Assembly: GCA_963971405.1 (NCBI GenBank)
Contig: OZ020486.1
Span: 14,345,419 to 14,409,418, forward strand
Reading direction: 5' to 3'
Source of the DNA: Psococerastis gibbosa
Taxonomy: Eukaryota; Arthropoda; Insecta; Psocodea; Psocidae
DNA: 64,000 bases
Below the pieces are notes generated by a model. It had not been told where the DNA came from and ran no database searches. It saw only the letters and a list, made by a program, of their open reading frames with translations. A program made the translations under genes and the position numbers. Numbering within the stretch: the first letter of the stretch is position 1; every line of letters starts with the position of its first letter. Shown in pieces: positions 10,641-22,130 of the stretch.

Positions 10641-12203
10641 GACATGGAGTATCAAGAGGCAGCCAGTGGTTTTAAATAATTTTTCATCAGCCATCCATAA
10701 TAACCAGATTCTTGTATAACAGGGCCCAGGCGTCAATCCGTTCACGCTGCTAAAGGGTTTAAGCATTAAATCAAATACGAGGTAACCCCTGGCGACCCCG
10801 ATGCGTGGCGAATCCGCGCCCAGGTAGCTGCATTGCTTCCACATCGTGCGCGGACTTACAAGCATTCAGAGACTAATCGCCTGTCCTTTGGCTAGAAAAA
10901 TCGCCGGTCACCAGGCGCCGTCATTTTTGGTGTTTAATCGCCTCTCATGCCTTCCAAACTATGTCAAATGGACTCTGTGAGTTGGAAAGGTCTCGGTATG
11001 GCAAATCGTGGTTTGGCGACTATAACAGTAACCTGTTTCGGCAATAAAAATAGAAATGAGCTTGTTTTGCAACCATAAGGACTGGGTTTAAAATAGCAAC
11101 AGCGGTAAATTTTCCCAACGAACGTAACAATGCATCTAGATGGTAAATTGTTGACTTGTCTGTCCGCTTATTTGTCTTGACATTTTGTAGTTATTATTTA
11201 TTGTTATTAGGGTTACGAATTCGTACCTTTTTAAATAGGTCAAGATACTCTTTACGTGCAGTGTGAAACTTTTTTATTTTACCGTAAGCGACAAACTCAT
11301 TTCCCTTGAGTTGTTCTATTTATTCTACTTATAGGGGAAATCCGATTCACTGCCCAATAGTTCGATCCAACGGACTACAACTACTATCCCTCACATAACT
11401 CTATCCCAAAGCATCGGAAATTATTGTCGGCAAGATCTACGGATTTCCCCACTTTATGAAATGTTCGAGAATTTCATGAAATGGTCACACATTAAAAAAA
11501 CGATTGCAGCGCCTCTACTGCTAATGAATGTAACGTAATGTAATGTAACGATATGATCAAAATAATAATATTGATGACCATTTCATGACGTAAGCAAATA
11601 TGCGATATGTATATACAGTAAATTCATATGTATTGTATACAGTATATAGCTAACTGGCACTTGACTTGCCTCGGATTTTTTAACTAATTACTGTTGTGGA
11701 GAAGTGTTCAAGAGATGAAGATGACTAGGGAATAAAAATTAAAATCCAAGATGAACTGGGTGAGTTCTGCTAGATAAGAATATTTCCCTTTGACGGTTAT
11801 TCCACTCAATTTTGAAATTTTTGTTTTACTCTATGTCATTGTCCATTTTAACTTCAACATGCTAAAATTGATCAATGATCACAAAATTAAAACACGCTTC
11901 GCAATCGATAACAAAATACAATTTAAAATGGTGCCGTCTTGAGATGATAAATAACTGTAATTAATTTCTAGGGAACGAACGAATTATTTCATAATATTTA
12001 AATCATAAAATACCTTGAAGATTATAAAAATAAAGCAAGGACGGTGGGCAAACTTTAAAAAAAAAAAATGAAAAAAAAATCAATTATTGAAGACACGTGA
12101 TGGAATGGGGTATAAAAATACAAATGCCATATTTACTATATTTCCGTCAATGGCATTATTAATATTGAAGAAACACTGTGGAAACAAGTGGAATAGCCAC
12201 CTT
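10641..12203. other. unassigned spacer
   Basis: No gene seen. An imperfect inverted pair (ttcatgaaatggtca near 11476 and tgaccatttcatga near 11577) could be a small decayed MITE. Segments near 11830-11900 resemble the interior of the elements at 15396-15778 and 51748-52131. Confidence 0.4.
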
Positions 12204-12465
12204 CAAGCACGTAGCCAGGATTTTATTTTGGGAGGGGCTAACTACCAGGGGTTGGGGGGGGGGGGCTATGGAATACCCCCAGTAAAATGGCGGGTCAAGT
12301 CTTCCGTAATCTGCGGAAGTATCTTGCACTATCGAATCTACTGTATATACACTGGATCGAGCGCGTACAAATATAAATAAACTAAAAAATAATTTCCCCC
12401 CCCCCCTTTTTTACGTTTCGGGAGGGGCTTCAGCCCCCAAAGCCCCCTCCCTGGCTACGTGCCTG
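12204..12465. mobile_element. hAT-like MITE
   Basis: The ends are caagcacgtagccagg and, reversed, caggcacgtagccagg, each followed inward by G- or C-rich tracts. The flanks gccacctt (12196-12203) and gccgcctt (12466-12473) match at 7 of 8 bases, a clear 8-bp duplication. Confidence 0.88.
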
Positions 12466-14669
12466 GCCGCCTTTGAAACATAACTAACGAACTGAAGTAA
12501 CTTCGCAGAAGGCAACTGACAATTTAATAAGCGCAGGAAGTTCGTAGAAAAAATAAAATCTGTAGTATGTGCTCCCCCTCTATTCGGGCAGGTACCTTAC
12601 CTTGCACTCCGCGAGTAGTAATAATAATAATAATAATAAAGTTCAGTGTTCGGTACCAGCCTACAATATTACCATTGGACTGAAGTAATACAGGGCTACC
12701 TACTGGATTTCAACACGCCTGTCGGCCACAAAGGCTTATTTTGGCCAGATCTCGTCTACCTGTGGCCGGCGCTAATGAGGCCACTTCTTTGTGCACGGGA
12801 ACAGCTTCATCACCAGTACTTCTTCTCCTTGGTAGCTACATGTGCCTCGTGAGACCGCCTCATCAATCACCCCCTAACCTAACCATGATGAGACAGTTTA
12901 CATTGATTACGCCCACGCCTTCCGCTAACTGTCTGCTCACCCAGTCCCGTCCGGTAGTAAAACAATTGCGAGAAATGCCCGTAATTAGCCTTATTGTGAA
13001 CTGGATTGGGTGCTTTGATATGCAAAGATACCTGAAAATTTTCCTTAATAGGGCCAGAAATGGGGGGTTGACCTAATGCCATTGGCTTTGAGCCAAAATT
13101 CGCCCATATGAATTATAAAGACAATTTTTCACATGGCGCAGGGGTCGGGAACCATTTTATTTTTTTTACATGGAACCGATTTTTACGGTTCTATCGACTC
13201 ACAAACCTTCTGAGAGCGTGACAAGTCATTTTTGTACTTATTGCTAGGGATTAATGATTGGATTTTTATTGATTGTTCAATTATATATATACTTACTTAC
13301 TTACATAGTGTAGGAATCAAATGAATCAAAGTAATTAAAAAAAATATATTATCAAGCACAAAACTTACGTGTGTCTTGTAAGTATTAGGAGTAATTTTTT
13401 TCATGTTTCCCTGTATATTTTTTTATTAATTTATTTATTATTATTTATTTTCTGTGGGAGAGTAGACACCTAGCCTTAGCCGTGCGGAGCCACACCAGTG
13501 GCCCTTCGGAGCCATAGTAGGCCTAGTGGACTCCTAGCCTTTAGTCCTTTGCCCTGCATTTCGCATAAAATCGTTCCTCGCTTTCTTCCCCGTAGTAGTC
13601 TCTTACAGCAAAAGCATAGGAAAACTTCTTAAGAGACTCAAAACATTTTTGTTTTTCTTAAGAGGATATGAAACCCTCTGAAAATCTGATGTTTATGTTG
13701 ACTTTTTATTTTTTCAGTAATTTACTTAACACGTTGATGACAGGAAGCTGGGCGTTGTTAGAGATTATTTAATGCATCATGTTTTAAGATGTTTTTCATT
13801 TGCGTTGCACTACTACCTTCATTAAAATAACTGGGGTCTAAAATGTCCCCCAATGTAAAATTCTGAAAAAAGCGCTCAAAATTATTGAAATACCCTGTAA
13901 TATGATGAATGAAGTAGGTACTCTTCTAAGACTTGGCTGTTATGTGGCTGCCGGGTATGTCGCTAACCTTAATATACGAAATAGAGCAATTGTCAAGATA
14001 GGGGAACTCCCCCCCCCCTACCGCCCCCAGAAATAATATTGGAATGCCGCCCGTCTCGGAGGACTGACAGACGGATTTGAAGGTCTTCCGATACGCACAC
14101 CCATTTCGCTCATGCTTAACCTACAGTAGGTCTTCATGCACAATAAAGGAAAAATATCAGCGGATAACTAAGCAAGAAGCTACTGAATACAAAAGATCCC
14201 ATCACCTAATATAATAACAAGGCAAACCCGCCCTCCTAATATTCACAGTGAAGCTGCCGACAAATTGAGCCTGATAAATGGCTATGATCAAAATCAGAGG
14301 GGTTCAATTTGCAAAAGGAGGGAGTTTTAATAATTTTAAAACACCATTAATTATGTCATAAAAAGTAAAAATGGCGCGGCGAGTTTGGAATCGGGGTGGC
14401 AAGCAACCGAAAGCTTAACACTCGAGCACTAATCGTTATTTATTAGGTTTGCCACTGGGGTTGCACCCGCTGTGACTACTGACTATTACTTTCAACTAAC
14501 CTATGATTAAGTTTTATCATATTTTTCTCTGTCTGTATTTTTAGTTGAGGTATAAATCACGCCTATATTGTTAATGGTACGATTTTTGAGCACATTAGCA
14601 TGATGCGTAAACAATTTTTTTTACTGACTTGCGTTGGAAGTACGAGTAGTCAGATAATATAAAAAAAAA
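12466..14669. other. unassigned spacer with small microsatellites
   Basis: It contains an AAT repeat near 12618-12640, a ctta repeat near 13290 and several C runs. Open frames of up to 111 residues (12741-13076) have no recognisable domain, and no splice-bounded exon was convincing. Confidence 0.4.
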
Positions 14670-15186
14670 CACAAAACTGGGTAGTTTGCAAACATAAAAA
14701 GTAATAAATAAAGATAAGAAGTAACTGAAGTAAGCCGATTTTAACTCCATCATTTTGATATTTAATAAAAATATTTTTACTCAGATTATGTTTGGGCACA
14801 AAATTCTGCAATATGATACACATAAATGACAATGATCTAAACTTTCATATAGTCAATTTATAGTAACCTTCATAGTATATTAAAAAATAAATGTAAGAGT
14901 TGGGTTTTGTATATGTTATCAAATAACAACAATTAGAGGCACAAAACTGGGTATTTTGCAAACATAAAAAAATAATAAATAAGGATAAGAAGTAAGCCGA
15001 TTTTAACTCCGTCATTTTGATATTTAATAAAAATATTTTTATACTCAGATTATGTTTGGGCACAAAATTTTGCAATATGCTACATATGAACTTTCATATA
15101 GTCAATTTATAGCAACCTTCATAGTATATTAAAAAATAAATGAAAGAGTTGGGTTCTGTATGTTATCAAATAACAACAATTAGAGG
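14670..15186. repeat. two-unit tandem duplication (270 and 247 bp)
   Basis: Unit 1 (14670-14939) and unit 2 (14940-15186) both run from cacaaaactgggta to caacaattagagg and agree through most of their length. The main differences are small deletions in unit 2. AT-rich, non-coding. A local duplication rather than a dispersed family, as I see no third copy. Confidence 0.9.
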
Positions 15187-15395
15187 CACAACGTACGATA
15201 TGTATTTAACTTTGTAGAAAGCCTCTATATAGGCAGTTGAATTTTTATAATGTTATTATTATATATATTATTTTATTTTATATTATATTGTTTTTAAAAA
15301 GACATGAAAAAATGGATAGAACCTGAGTGTAGTTCAATTCTATTTGCTGGTGTAAATTTTGGAGCGGGCTGCAGAACCTATAATAATAATAAATA

Positions 15396-15778
15396 TGTGC
15401 CCATTCCATTGACCGGCTAGGGCTATTTCCAAAAACGGTGACGTGGTAGCAGACATTCAAGACTTAGGTGGCGTTTCCACCGACCTCGCATTGCAGAATG
15501 CAAATGACATTGACGGAAATTAGAATTTTTCTTTTATAGAAATCTATTAAAATGTTTGTACTTAACTTATCCCATGACGCCATTTTTTAATTTTAGTTTG
15601 TTTGTTTGTGATTTTACTGTATGATCATTGATCAATTTTAACTATGACATAGAGGAAAATAAACATTTCCCTCAATTCTGCAATGCGAGGTCGATGGAAA
15701 CCCCGCCTAAGTTTTGAATGTCTGCTACCACGTCACCGTTTTTGGAAATAGCCCTAGCCGGTCAATGGAATGGGCGCC
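15396..15778. mobile_element. long-inverted-repeat MITE, TAA-target family E, copy 1
   Basis: Outer arms (gcccattccattgaccggct... and its complement) continue through gtagcagacattcaagac, then inner arms (ggtggcgtttccaccgacct... and complement), giving more than 100 paired bases at each side. TAA follows the right end; the left flank is altered (tat). The sister copy at 51748-52131 has intact TAA duplications, and its middle segment runs in the opposite direction relative to the arms. Confidence 0.85.
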
Positions 15779-15794
15779 TAATTAATGTCCTGTA

Positions 15795-16240
15795 AGACTT
15801 TTTATAGACCTAGGTCAACTTATAGTGGCCCAAAGGTCCCTTGTCCATTGCCAATGACCCAGTGGCGGACACAGCTTTTTATTTGGGGGAGGGTCATCCC
15901 TTAAAAATGCCGCCTCAGGTATAAACTGAGAATAAAAACAATATGGTATTTTGATTTAAATAACTGACTTAAAATTAGATAGATTTAATCTGGTTGGTAG
16001 ATACAGAACGAAACGAAACCATTTAAACCAGTATTAAAATAACACTTTTCATATTTCATTTTCTTTTCAAAAGGGGGGGGGGGCGTCATGACACCAGTCA
16101 TCCCCTCTGTGTCCACCACTGTAACGACCCTATGGATTTCGGACATTATTTGTATTGTTTCTGTATAAATTTTTGGCTATTGGCCACTGGTATATACAAC
16201 CTACATCGTCTACAAGCGAAAATGGACAAGATGCAGCCCC
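15795..16240 (+). repeat. dispersed repeat H, copy 1, split by MITE
   Basis: The parts at 15795-15859 and 16122-16215 together match the family with ...cttatagtggc...aggtcccttgtcc..ccaacgacc..ggatt..ggacattatttgtattgtttc. Other copies are at 18999-19150, 21868-22130 and, reversed, 47628-47790, 61863-61995 and 62840-62945. No coding; the family type is unknown. Confidence 0.7.
15860..16121. mobile_element. hAT-like MITE inside repeat H
   Basis: The ends are cagtggcggacacag and, reversed, cagtggtggacacag. The flanks caatgacc (15852-15859) and taacgacc (16122-16129) match at 6 of 8, and other H copies read ccaacgacccc at this point, supporting the duplication. The G10-plus run near 16074 is internal. 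Confidence 0.85.
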
Positions 16241-16888
16241 CTATATAGCCCCCTGGTTACGGGCCTGGTCTAATATTGTAGAGACAATTAACATTTGTAC
16301 TGTAAGTAATTGACCTATTGCCGGAATAAAGTGTTGAGATAAGGAGTACTATATAGCCCCCTGGTTACGGGCCTGGTCTAAGATTGTATAGACAATTAAC
16401 ATTTGTACTGTAAGTAATTGACCTATTGCCGGAATAAAGTGTTGAGATAAGGAGTACTATATAGCCCCCTGGTTACGGGCCTGGTCTAAGATTGTATAGA
16501 CAATTAACATTTGTACTGTAAGTAATTGACCTATTGCCGGAATAAAGTGTTGAGATAAGGAGTACTATATAGCCCCCTGGTTACGGGCCTGGTCTAAGAT
16601 TGTATAGACAATTAACATTTGTACTGTAAGTAATTGACCTATTGCCGGAATAAAGTGTTGAGATAAGGAGTACTATATAGCCCCCTGGTTACGGGCCTGG
16701 TCTATGATTGTATAGACAATTAACATTTGTACTGTAAGTAATTGACCTATTGCCGGAATAAAGTGTTGAGATAAGGAGTACTATATAGCCCCCTGGTTAC
16801 GGGCCTGGTCTAATATTGTATATACAATTAACATTTGTACTGTAAGTAATTGACCTATTGCCGGAATAAAGTGTTGAGATAAGGAGTA
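16241..16888 (+). repeat. six-unit 108-bp tandem array
   Basis: ctatatagcccc starts at 16241, 16349, 16457, 16565, 16673 and 16781, so the period is exactly 108 with no length change in six units. Units are nearly identical, differing at a few sites in the ggtctaagattgtatagac segment. Each unit contains ccctggttacgggcctg, resembling a hAT-MITE right terminus. Confidence 0.97.
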
Positions 16889-17159
16889 CTATAGGTAAGC
16901 CCATTGTGAAAAGCTCATTAGGGCCATTATCCTATCCCGGCTAAAGCCATGAGCTGCTTGGGGCAGCTCAGCCTGGATTTTGAGTCCCGCGTCGCGTTAT
17001 TATACTATTGCTTAAATACAAAATACTATTAATAATGTAAACAACGATACCGTATGTGTCTCATACGCGCTTTTGGATTCTGCGGTCAAATAATATCAAA
17101 TGATTGTATGGCTTCTATATGTTTTATATATGTAAGTAGTATATGTTTGGATTTTACTT

Positions 17160-17290
17160 TGATGACAAGGTGCTTGTTAGCGTGCTTATACTTGTGCGAG
17201 TCTCTATACGCCATGTAATCGGAGACGTGTCGTAACTCAACTAGGCTACAGAGAATGAAAAGGTCAATCGGATTCACTCATTAAATTGTT
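17160..17290 (+). repeat. dispersed repeat C, copy 1
   Basis: Shares gcgtgctt...cttgtgcgagtctctatac..cat...cggagacgtgtcgtaactc with the copies at 20116-20265, 36885-37035 and 57765-57935, each ending near gatacattcatt. The left side (aaggtggtagcgtgcttg) looks A-box-like, so a SINE is possible, but I see no good B box. Confidence 0.7.
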
Positions 17291-18998
17291 TGTACCGTAT
17301 GCGTTTAATATTTTTTTTAAACATGCAGACAGATAAAAAAAAAGTTATGAAATTTTGATATGCATTTACAGGCTACCGTATACAGCTTATAATAGGCTCC
17401 TTGACAAGTTTTGAAATTGAAACTCTATTTTAATGCATTAGTAGATTTATGCCCCTTAAAATTGCATATTTTATTGTCACAACTGCCAAATAGCCTATTG
17501 GGAAATTTAATCTATAGTATCTGCTCCCCTCAACCTGCAGTTCACTATTCTCCATGTAATAGTTAATTACGAGTTGCCTTCGTTGCTAAAAAACTCTTCA
17601 CTATAGTTTCGGAAATAATTCGCTACATTGCAAAGATTGATCGGAACTTAATTGGGGTCAAATTGTCAAAAATTGTAGTAATAGTGCTCGGATATTAAGT
17701 TATTTTCCTTTATTTCTTTATCGCAGTTAGAGAGGTTCGTTAGTTTGATGAGCATACCGTTTTCAATAATTAATAGTAATATGTGTATTTAACCAAAAAA
17801 ACATTACACATTTTTCTAATAACCGGTGCCACAAAGCCAATAAAGGCGCACAGCACAATTCACTTTATTATGTTAGTTTCTAATCTGTACCTGTGAGTAG
17901 ACTTAAAATATAGTTCTCAATTACAGACAATGTAATATTTTCTAGGTATCCGGCCCTGATCATTTCATTATAGTAACTCAAACCTCTATGGTTGACAGAA
18001 TTTCTGCTGTGTTAATTTGTAATTAGGAATCTGATAGATAGTGCCAAACATATGAAATTTGACCGCAGTCTAGATGCTATATATGTAAAAATGGTAATCA
18101 AGTACCCGTTTTTGGCGCTTGTGCGAAGTTCGTTTTAGTGGACTTTAATAGTGCAATACATATAGTGCTATTTATAAGGAATGGTGATTTCCCTTGATGA
18201 AACCTCCTTACACCTGATTGGCCAGAGCCGAAAGGGAGTTTTCTATATGCTAATGTCGGAACGAATTGGAGCACCTACAATATTGGACTGTTGTGCTTAA
18301 ATTTATTGAATTTAGCCAATAATCCTTACCTCGAAAATTGGGGGGTTCTTAAGCGCCTGAGCACTTTGCAAAACACCACTGACCTTGAATTTTTTGACTG
18401 CATGTCCCACCCCCAGCTACTGAATTTTTCTACTGTACCGTACAAGAGCAGTTGCAGTTGTTTGAATTTTTTGCCCCAAGTGGTGAACCTGTACCTACAA
18501 TTTGTAGGCTACAAACGATTCTTTCATCAGGCCATGACGAGGTTCGGTGTTGCGCAGAAGAGATTGGCTAGACAGAGGGACATGTCAGTCGTCAACCCTT
18601 GTCAATTCTCTGGAGTTTGGAACGTATTTGTAAACAATTTAGTGGCTATATATGCGGTATAGCCATATAACTGTAATATATTGTAATATCTAGGTATGGC
18701 TATTGGGTGTTATGCTATATGATGTTATGCTCAGCAAGAATTGCTCTATGCAGATATCACCTATACTGAGACGTCTCGGCCACTGTGGAGTATATTCGAT
18801 TACGTGTACATTAAAGTCATTAATTGAATGGTTTGTGCTAAAGAAATACACGAAGATTTCAATTATTATTACCTTTGGCAACAAAGACAGATGTTTCAAA
18901 ATACTTTTTTAACAGAGTGCGACCGATTCGGCAATTCATGTTGACACAATTAATTAATACCTCGCTCCAGAGCATGAAATTGAAATTGAAAGACTTTT
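17291..18998. other. unassigned spacer
   Basis: The longest open frame is 123 codons at 18291-18662 (plus). I recognise no domain, and it lacks convincing splice sites or a homologous copy in the window. I do not call it a gene. Confidence 0.4.
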
Positions 18999-19150
18999 CA
19001 GGCCTACTTATAATGGCCCAATGCCAACGACCCCAAGGATTCCGGACATTATTTGTATTGTTTCCGTATGAATTTTTGGCCATTGGCAAACTGGTATACG
19101 TTCTCGATGTTGGACAAGCTGAGACAAGCTTACCATTAACGCAATGAAAC
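18999..19150 (+). repeat. dispersed repeat H, copy 2
   Basis: Contains ccaacgacccc, ggacattatttgtattg, ggccattggcaaactgg and gctgagacaagcttaccatt as in the fuller copy at 21868-22130. Confidence 0.75.
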
Positions 19151-19924
19151 AGGCGAAAGCATGACTCAACAAAGGTACCATATCAAAGGTATGAAAATAA
19201 TCTTATGAAAAATGCATCTACAATACAAAATATTGTATATTGTGTGTATTTCATAATGAAAATATAACGGCCACAGTTTGCGCCTGCTTAAAAAGAGGAG
19301 GCTTTAAGTCCCCAAAGTATACCTATACACAATAGAAAAACACAATAGCTGGAACTTTGGGTAGTGGGCGGTTAATTGAGTGATCTAAGTTGTGATAAGG
19401 GACCAAGTAAGCAGAAAGTGCACGTGTCCCCCACGTGGGCTGCGGGGATTCCTTTTATTCCTCCATGGTAATTGAAATTTGATCTCCCGATTGCGCTGCT
19501 GCTGCCGATGGTCAATTAGCTGTTGACAGACAGATAAGTCTCTTCTTCTGGCTTTGTTTAACTTTTTTCAGTGAATTGTTCTGATTTTAATCATTTTTTT
19601 TATCTATTAAGCAAATTCACCTTCAGTGTATATTGTATATTTACGTACAAGATGGACATCGTAAAATGTACAAGCGAAGGAATAATTATATATATATATA
19701 TATATGTAGTATATTGTAGTACATACTGAAAAGTTACTACCTAATTAATTTCTAAGTAGGTAATAAAAAGTAGGAGTATTTGTTATTTTACTCTATTTAT
19801 ATCAATATTGTATAATAAATAGCGGCTGTGTTTTATAGAACCAATTTTCTTTCTTCTAAGGTGACAAAGTCAACAATAATTGGTTGGCAGCAACTCTCTG
19901 TATATTTATCATCTTCCAACCAAC
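19151..19924. other. spacer with TA microsatellite
   Basis: A (TA)n run lies at about 19687-19705. Nothing else recognised. Confidence 0.5.
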
Positions 19925-20115
19925 TCACTCAGCCTTCGCGCCTTTCTCTTCAGTTCTTTTTACGTTCGATTTTCATTAGTTGATCCATGAATTCTTTCTT
20001 CTGTTGGTCCCTTCCACTCTGCTCTCAATGATGGTGCGAACCAGATTTTCGGGTCTTAATAAATGATCTACCCATTTCGCTCTTCTACCAACCAGGCTAG
20101 GTATTTTTAGCGACT
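19925..20115 (-). pseudogene. LINE C-terminal fragment, same family as 10190-10640
   Basis: Minus-strand reading: SLKIPSLVGRRAKWVDHLLR and PENLVRTIIESRVEGTNRRK, then an early stop. The R.KWVDHLLR...NLVRTIIE pattern is typical of LINE polyprotein C-termini. It abuts repeat C at its 5' side. Confidence 0.75.
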
Positions 20116-20265
20116 TCGGTGGCAAGGTGCTTTCACTTGTGCGAGTCTCTATACACCTTGCGGTCGGAGACGTGTCGTAACTTGACACAAGTTACTATTA
20201 AGTGACTTAGTGAGGCGATTGAAGAGGTTAATCGGATACATTCATTAATTTATTTGTATGCTATT
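20116..20265 (+). repeat. dispersed repeat C, copy 2
   Basis: Matches the C family from ggtggcaaggtgctttcacttgtgcgag through cggagacgtgtcgtaactt to ggatacattcattaa. Confidence 0.75.
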
Positions 20266-20823
20266 TAACCTTTTTATAAAGAAAAGAAAAATAAATAAAG
20301 ATAATTTGTTCTCGTATGCTAATATAGGCTTACACTGCATCCTTCCCATTGGTGGCATTTGTACCTATAGCCTACACAAGTCAATATTGTATAATGGTAC
20401 CACATACAATCTCTGTAAAGTACAGTAATATAATTTCTAGTTATTATTTCTATTCTTGATTTAATTTTGCAATTCATCTCTTTAAGTTCTTTGAAGTGCT
20501 GCAACGTGTACTATATATTGTATATCATTCTGTTAGCTTAGCTCGCTCCTCATTTTAGTCCATCTTGTCTCTATGATTTTCGTTGGTTATCTAATGTAAG
20601 TTAATCTTGAGATTTATAATTTAATAATTAAAAAAGTATACGTTTTTTTAATCTTAACGCTACGCCATTTGGGGCTTACGCGTTGAATGTTTATGTGTAG
20701 TGCAATACTGTGATTTTGAATGGGGTTGGTGTGGTGTTCACTAGTGCCGTTCGGCAAACTGCTACAAAGCGCGCTAGACAACGAGCTGCCCAGGTACCGT
20801 CTACAACCGTCTATACCTATTTT

Positions 20824-21035
20824 AAATAAATAAATAAATATTGACTTTTTGTTTAATTACTAAACCAACCTATAGCGAAGTTAGGGCTACAAAGCCCTCT
20901 CTTACACTCAACTAGGAAAGCTCGGGGCCGCCTGCTATACATGCCCTCCGAAGCATGGCCCGAAAATGTAGTAAGTGTGGGACTCTGAACCAAGAACCTT
21001 TTGGGTGAAAGTCGAAGTCTGTACCACTAATATAC
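20824..21035 (-). mobile_element. tRNA-derived SINE, copy 5
   Basis: The tail aaataaataaatattgactt lies at the low end. The head near 20980-21030 reads accttttgggtgaaagtcgaag with the damaged B box gggactctgaaccaa. Confidence 0.85.
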
Positions 21036-21711
21036 ATTTTACGTGCAGTCTATTGCATTCTAACACCAATTTACATTATATTCGCAGGCCAAAACGGGAT
21101 TCGTCTTTCGCAAAATGTGAAAGTCGATGCATCCAATCCTTTAACAATATGCTATGGACGTTTGCCATATTACCAACTATATACATTATACAGTGCATTG
21201 ACTGCACATCAAATTAAAATTTAAATAATGACATAGGGAGCAAGGGGTCACGACGACCTGCGGCGAAACTTCCCTGCAAATATTCTCGATTTATCACTTT
21301 TATGCAGCTTCTGGTTGTTTCTTCTTTAAAAAAAGTACGTAGAATGCATTAATCTGCCACTTTGTGAATACATTGGAGGGCTTGAAATGCAACGGGTATA
21401 CTAGGCACATTTTTTTTTAAACTTGTGCATAAACTTGGAGTATACTATAGAAGCCTAAACGCCTAATGCACAATGGTTTTAAATTATGGTTAAGTCTTTT
21501 TTATTTATTTTACATGTATACCTATTACATAGTATGATAGTTTATTTCACAGCTTGGAATATAATCTTGCAGCGTTGAGAATGTGAGTTGAAATCTCACT
21601 CGGACCAAATTTTTCTTAATTTCTGTTTTTGGAATTTGAATCTACAATTAAATTCGAAATGGATGTCCAGTAAGATAAGTAAATAGATAAAAAATAGCTG
21701 TTTGTTTTGAT

Positions 21712-21840
21712 GCCAAGCCAATGGAGTTTGGGCTATAATGCCCTCTCTTACCCGGGACCCCTTTACATGCCCTCCATAGCATGATTGCCAAAAATGCAAA
21801 AGGCGTGGAGTTCCAACCAGGGTGATTGTAAGAGTCAGTA
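21712..21840 (-). mobile_element. tRNA-derived SINE, copy 6 (degraded)
   Basis: Keeps gccaagccaatggagttt, ccctctcttac, catgccctcc.tagcatg and a broken head. Several internal deletions. Confidence 0.7.
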
Positions 21841-21867
21841 TCTTAGTTGGTTTTACTGATGACTTTT

Positions 21868-22130
21868 TTTAAGGACTTTTTGTGGACCCAGGCTTACTTA
21901 TAGTGGCGGATAGGTCCCTTGTCCAATGCCAACGATCCCGTGGATTTTAGACATTATTTGTATTGTTTCTGAATGAAGTTTTGGCCATTGGGAAACTGGT
22001 ATACCGTACGTTCTCGATTTCAACGTCGACGTCAACCTACTAACAAGCCGTAATGTCAATGAACAAGCTGAGACAAGCTTACCATTCACGCAATGAAATA
22101 GGCGAACGCATGACTTAACCAAGTACAGGT
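21868..22130 (+). repeat. dispersed repeat H, copy 3 (longest)
   Basis: Runs from aaggactttttgtggaccca through tggcggataggtcccttgtcc, ccaacgatcccgtgg and gctgagacaagcttacc to gcgaacgcatgactta. Serves as the reference for the other H copies. No inverted ends or coding frame seen. Confidence 0.75.

Noticed and set aside
14670-15190. CRISPR-like or satellite array
   Set aside because: Only two long units without spacers; eukaryotic context. A simple duplication explains it.
18291-18662. 123-codon plus-strand open frame
   Set aside because: No domain, no supporting splice sites and no codon pattern that separates it from chance in this long spacer.
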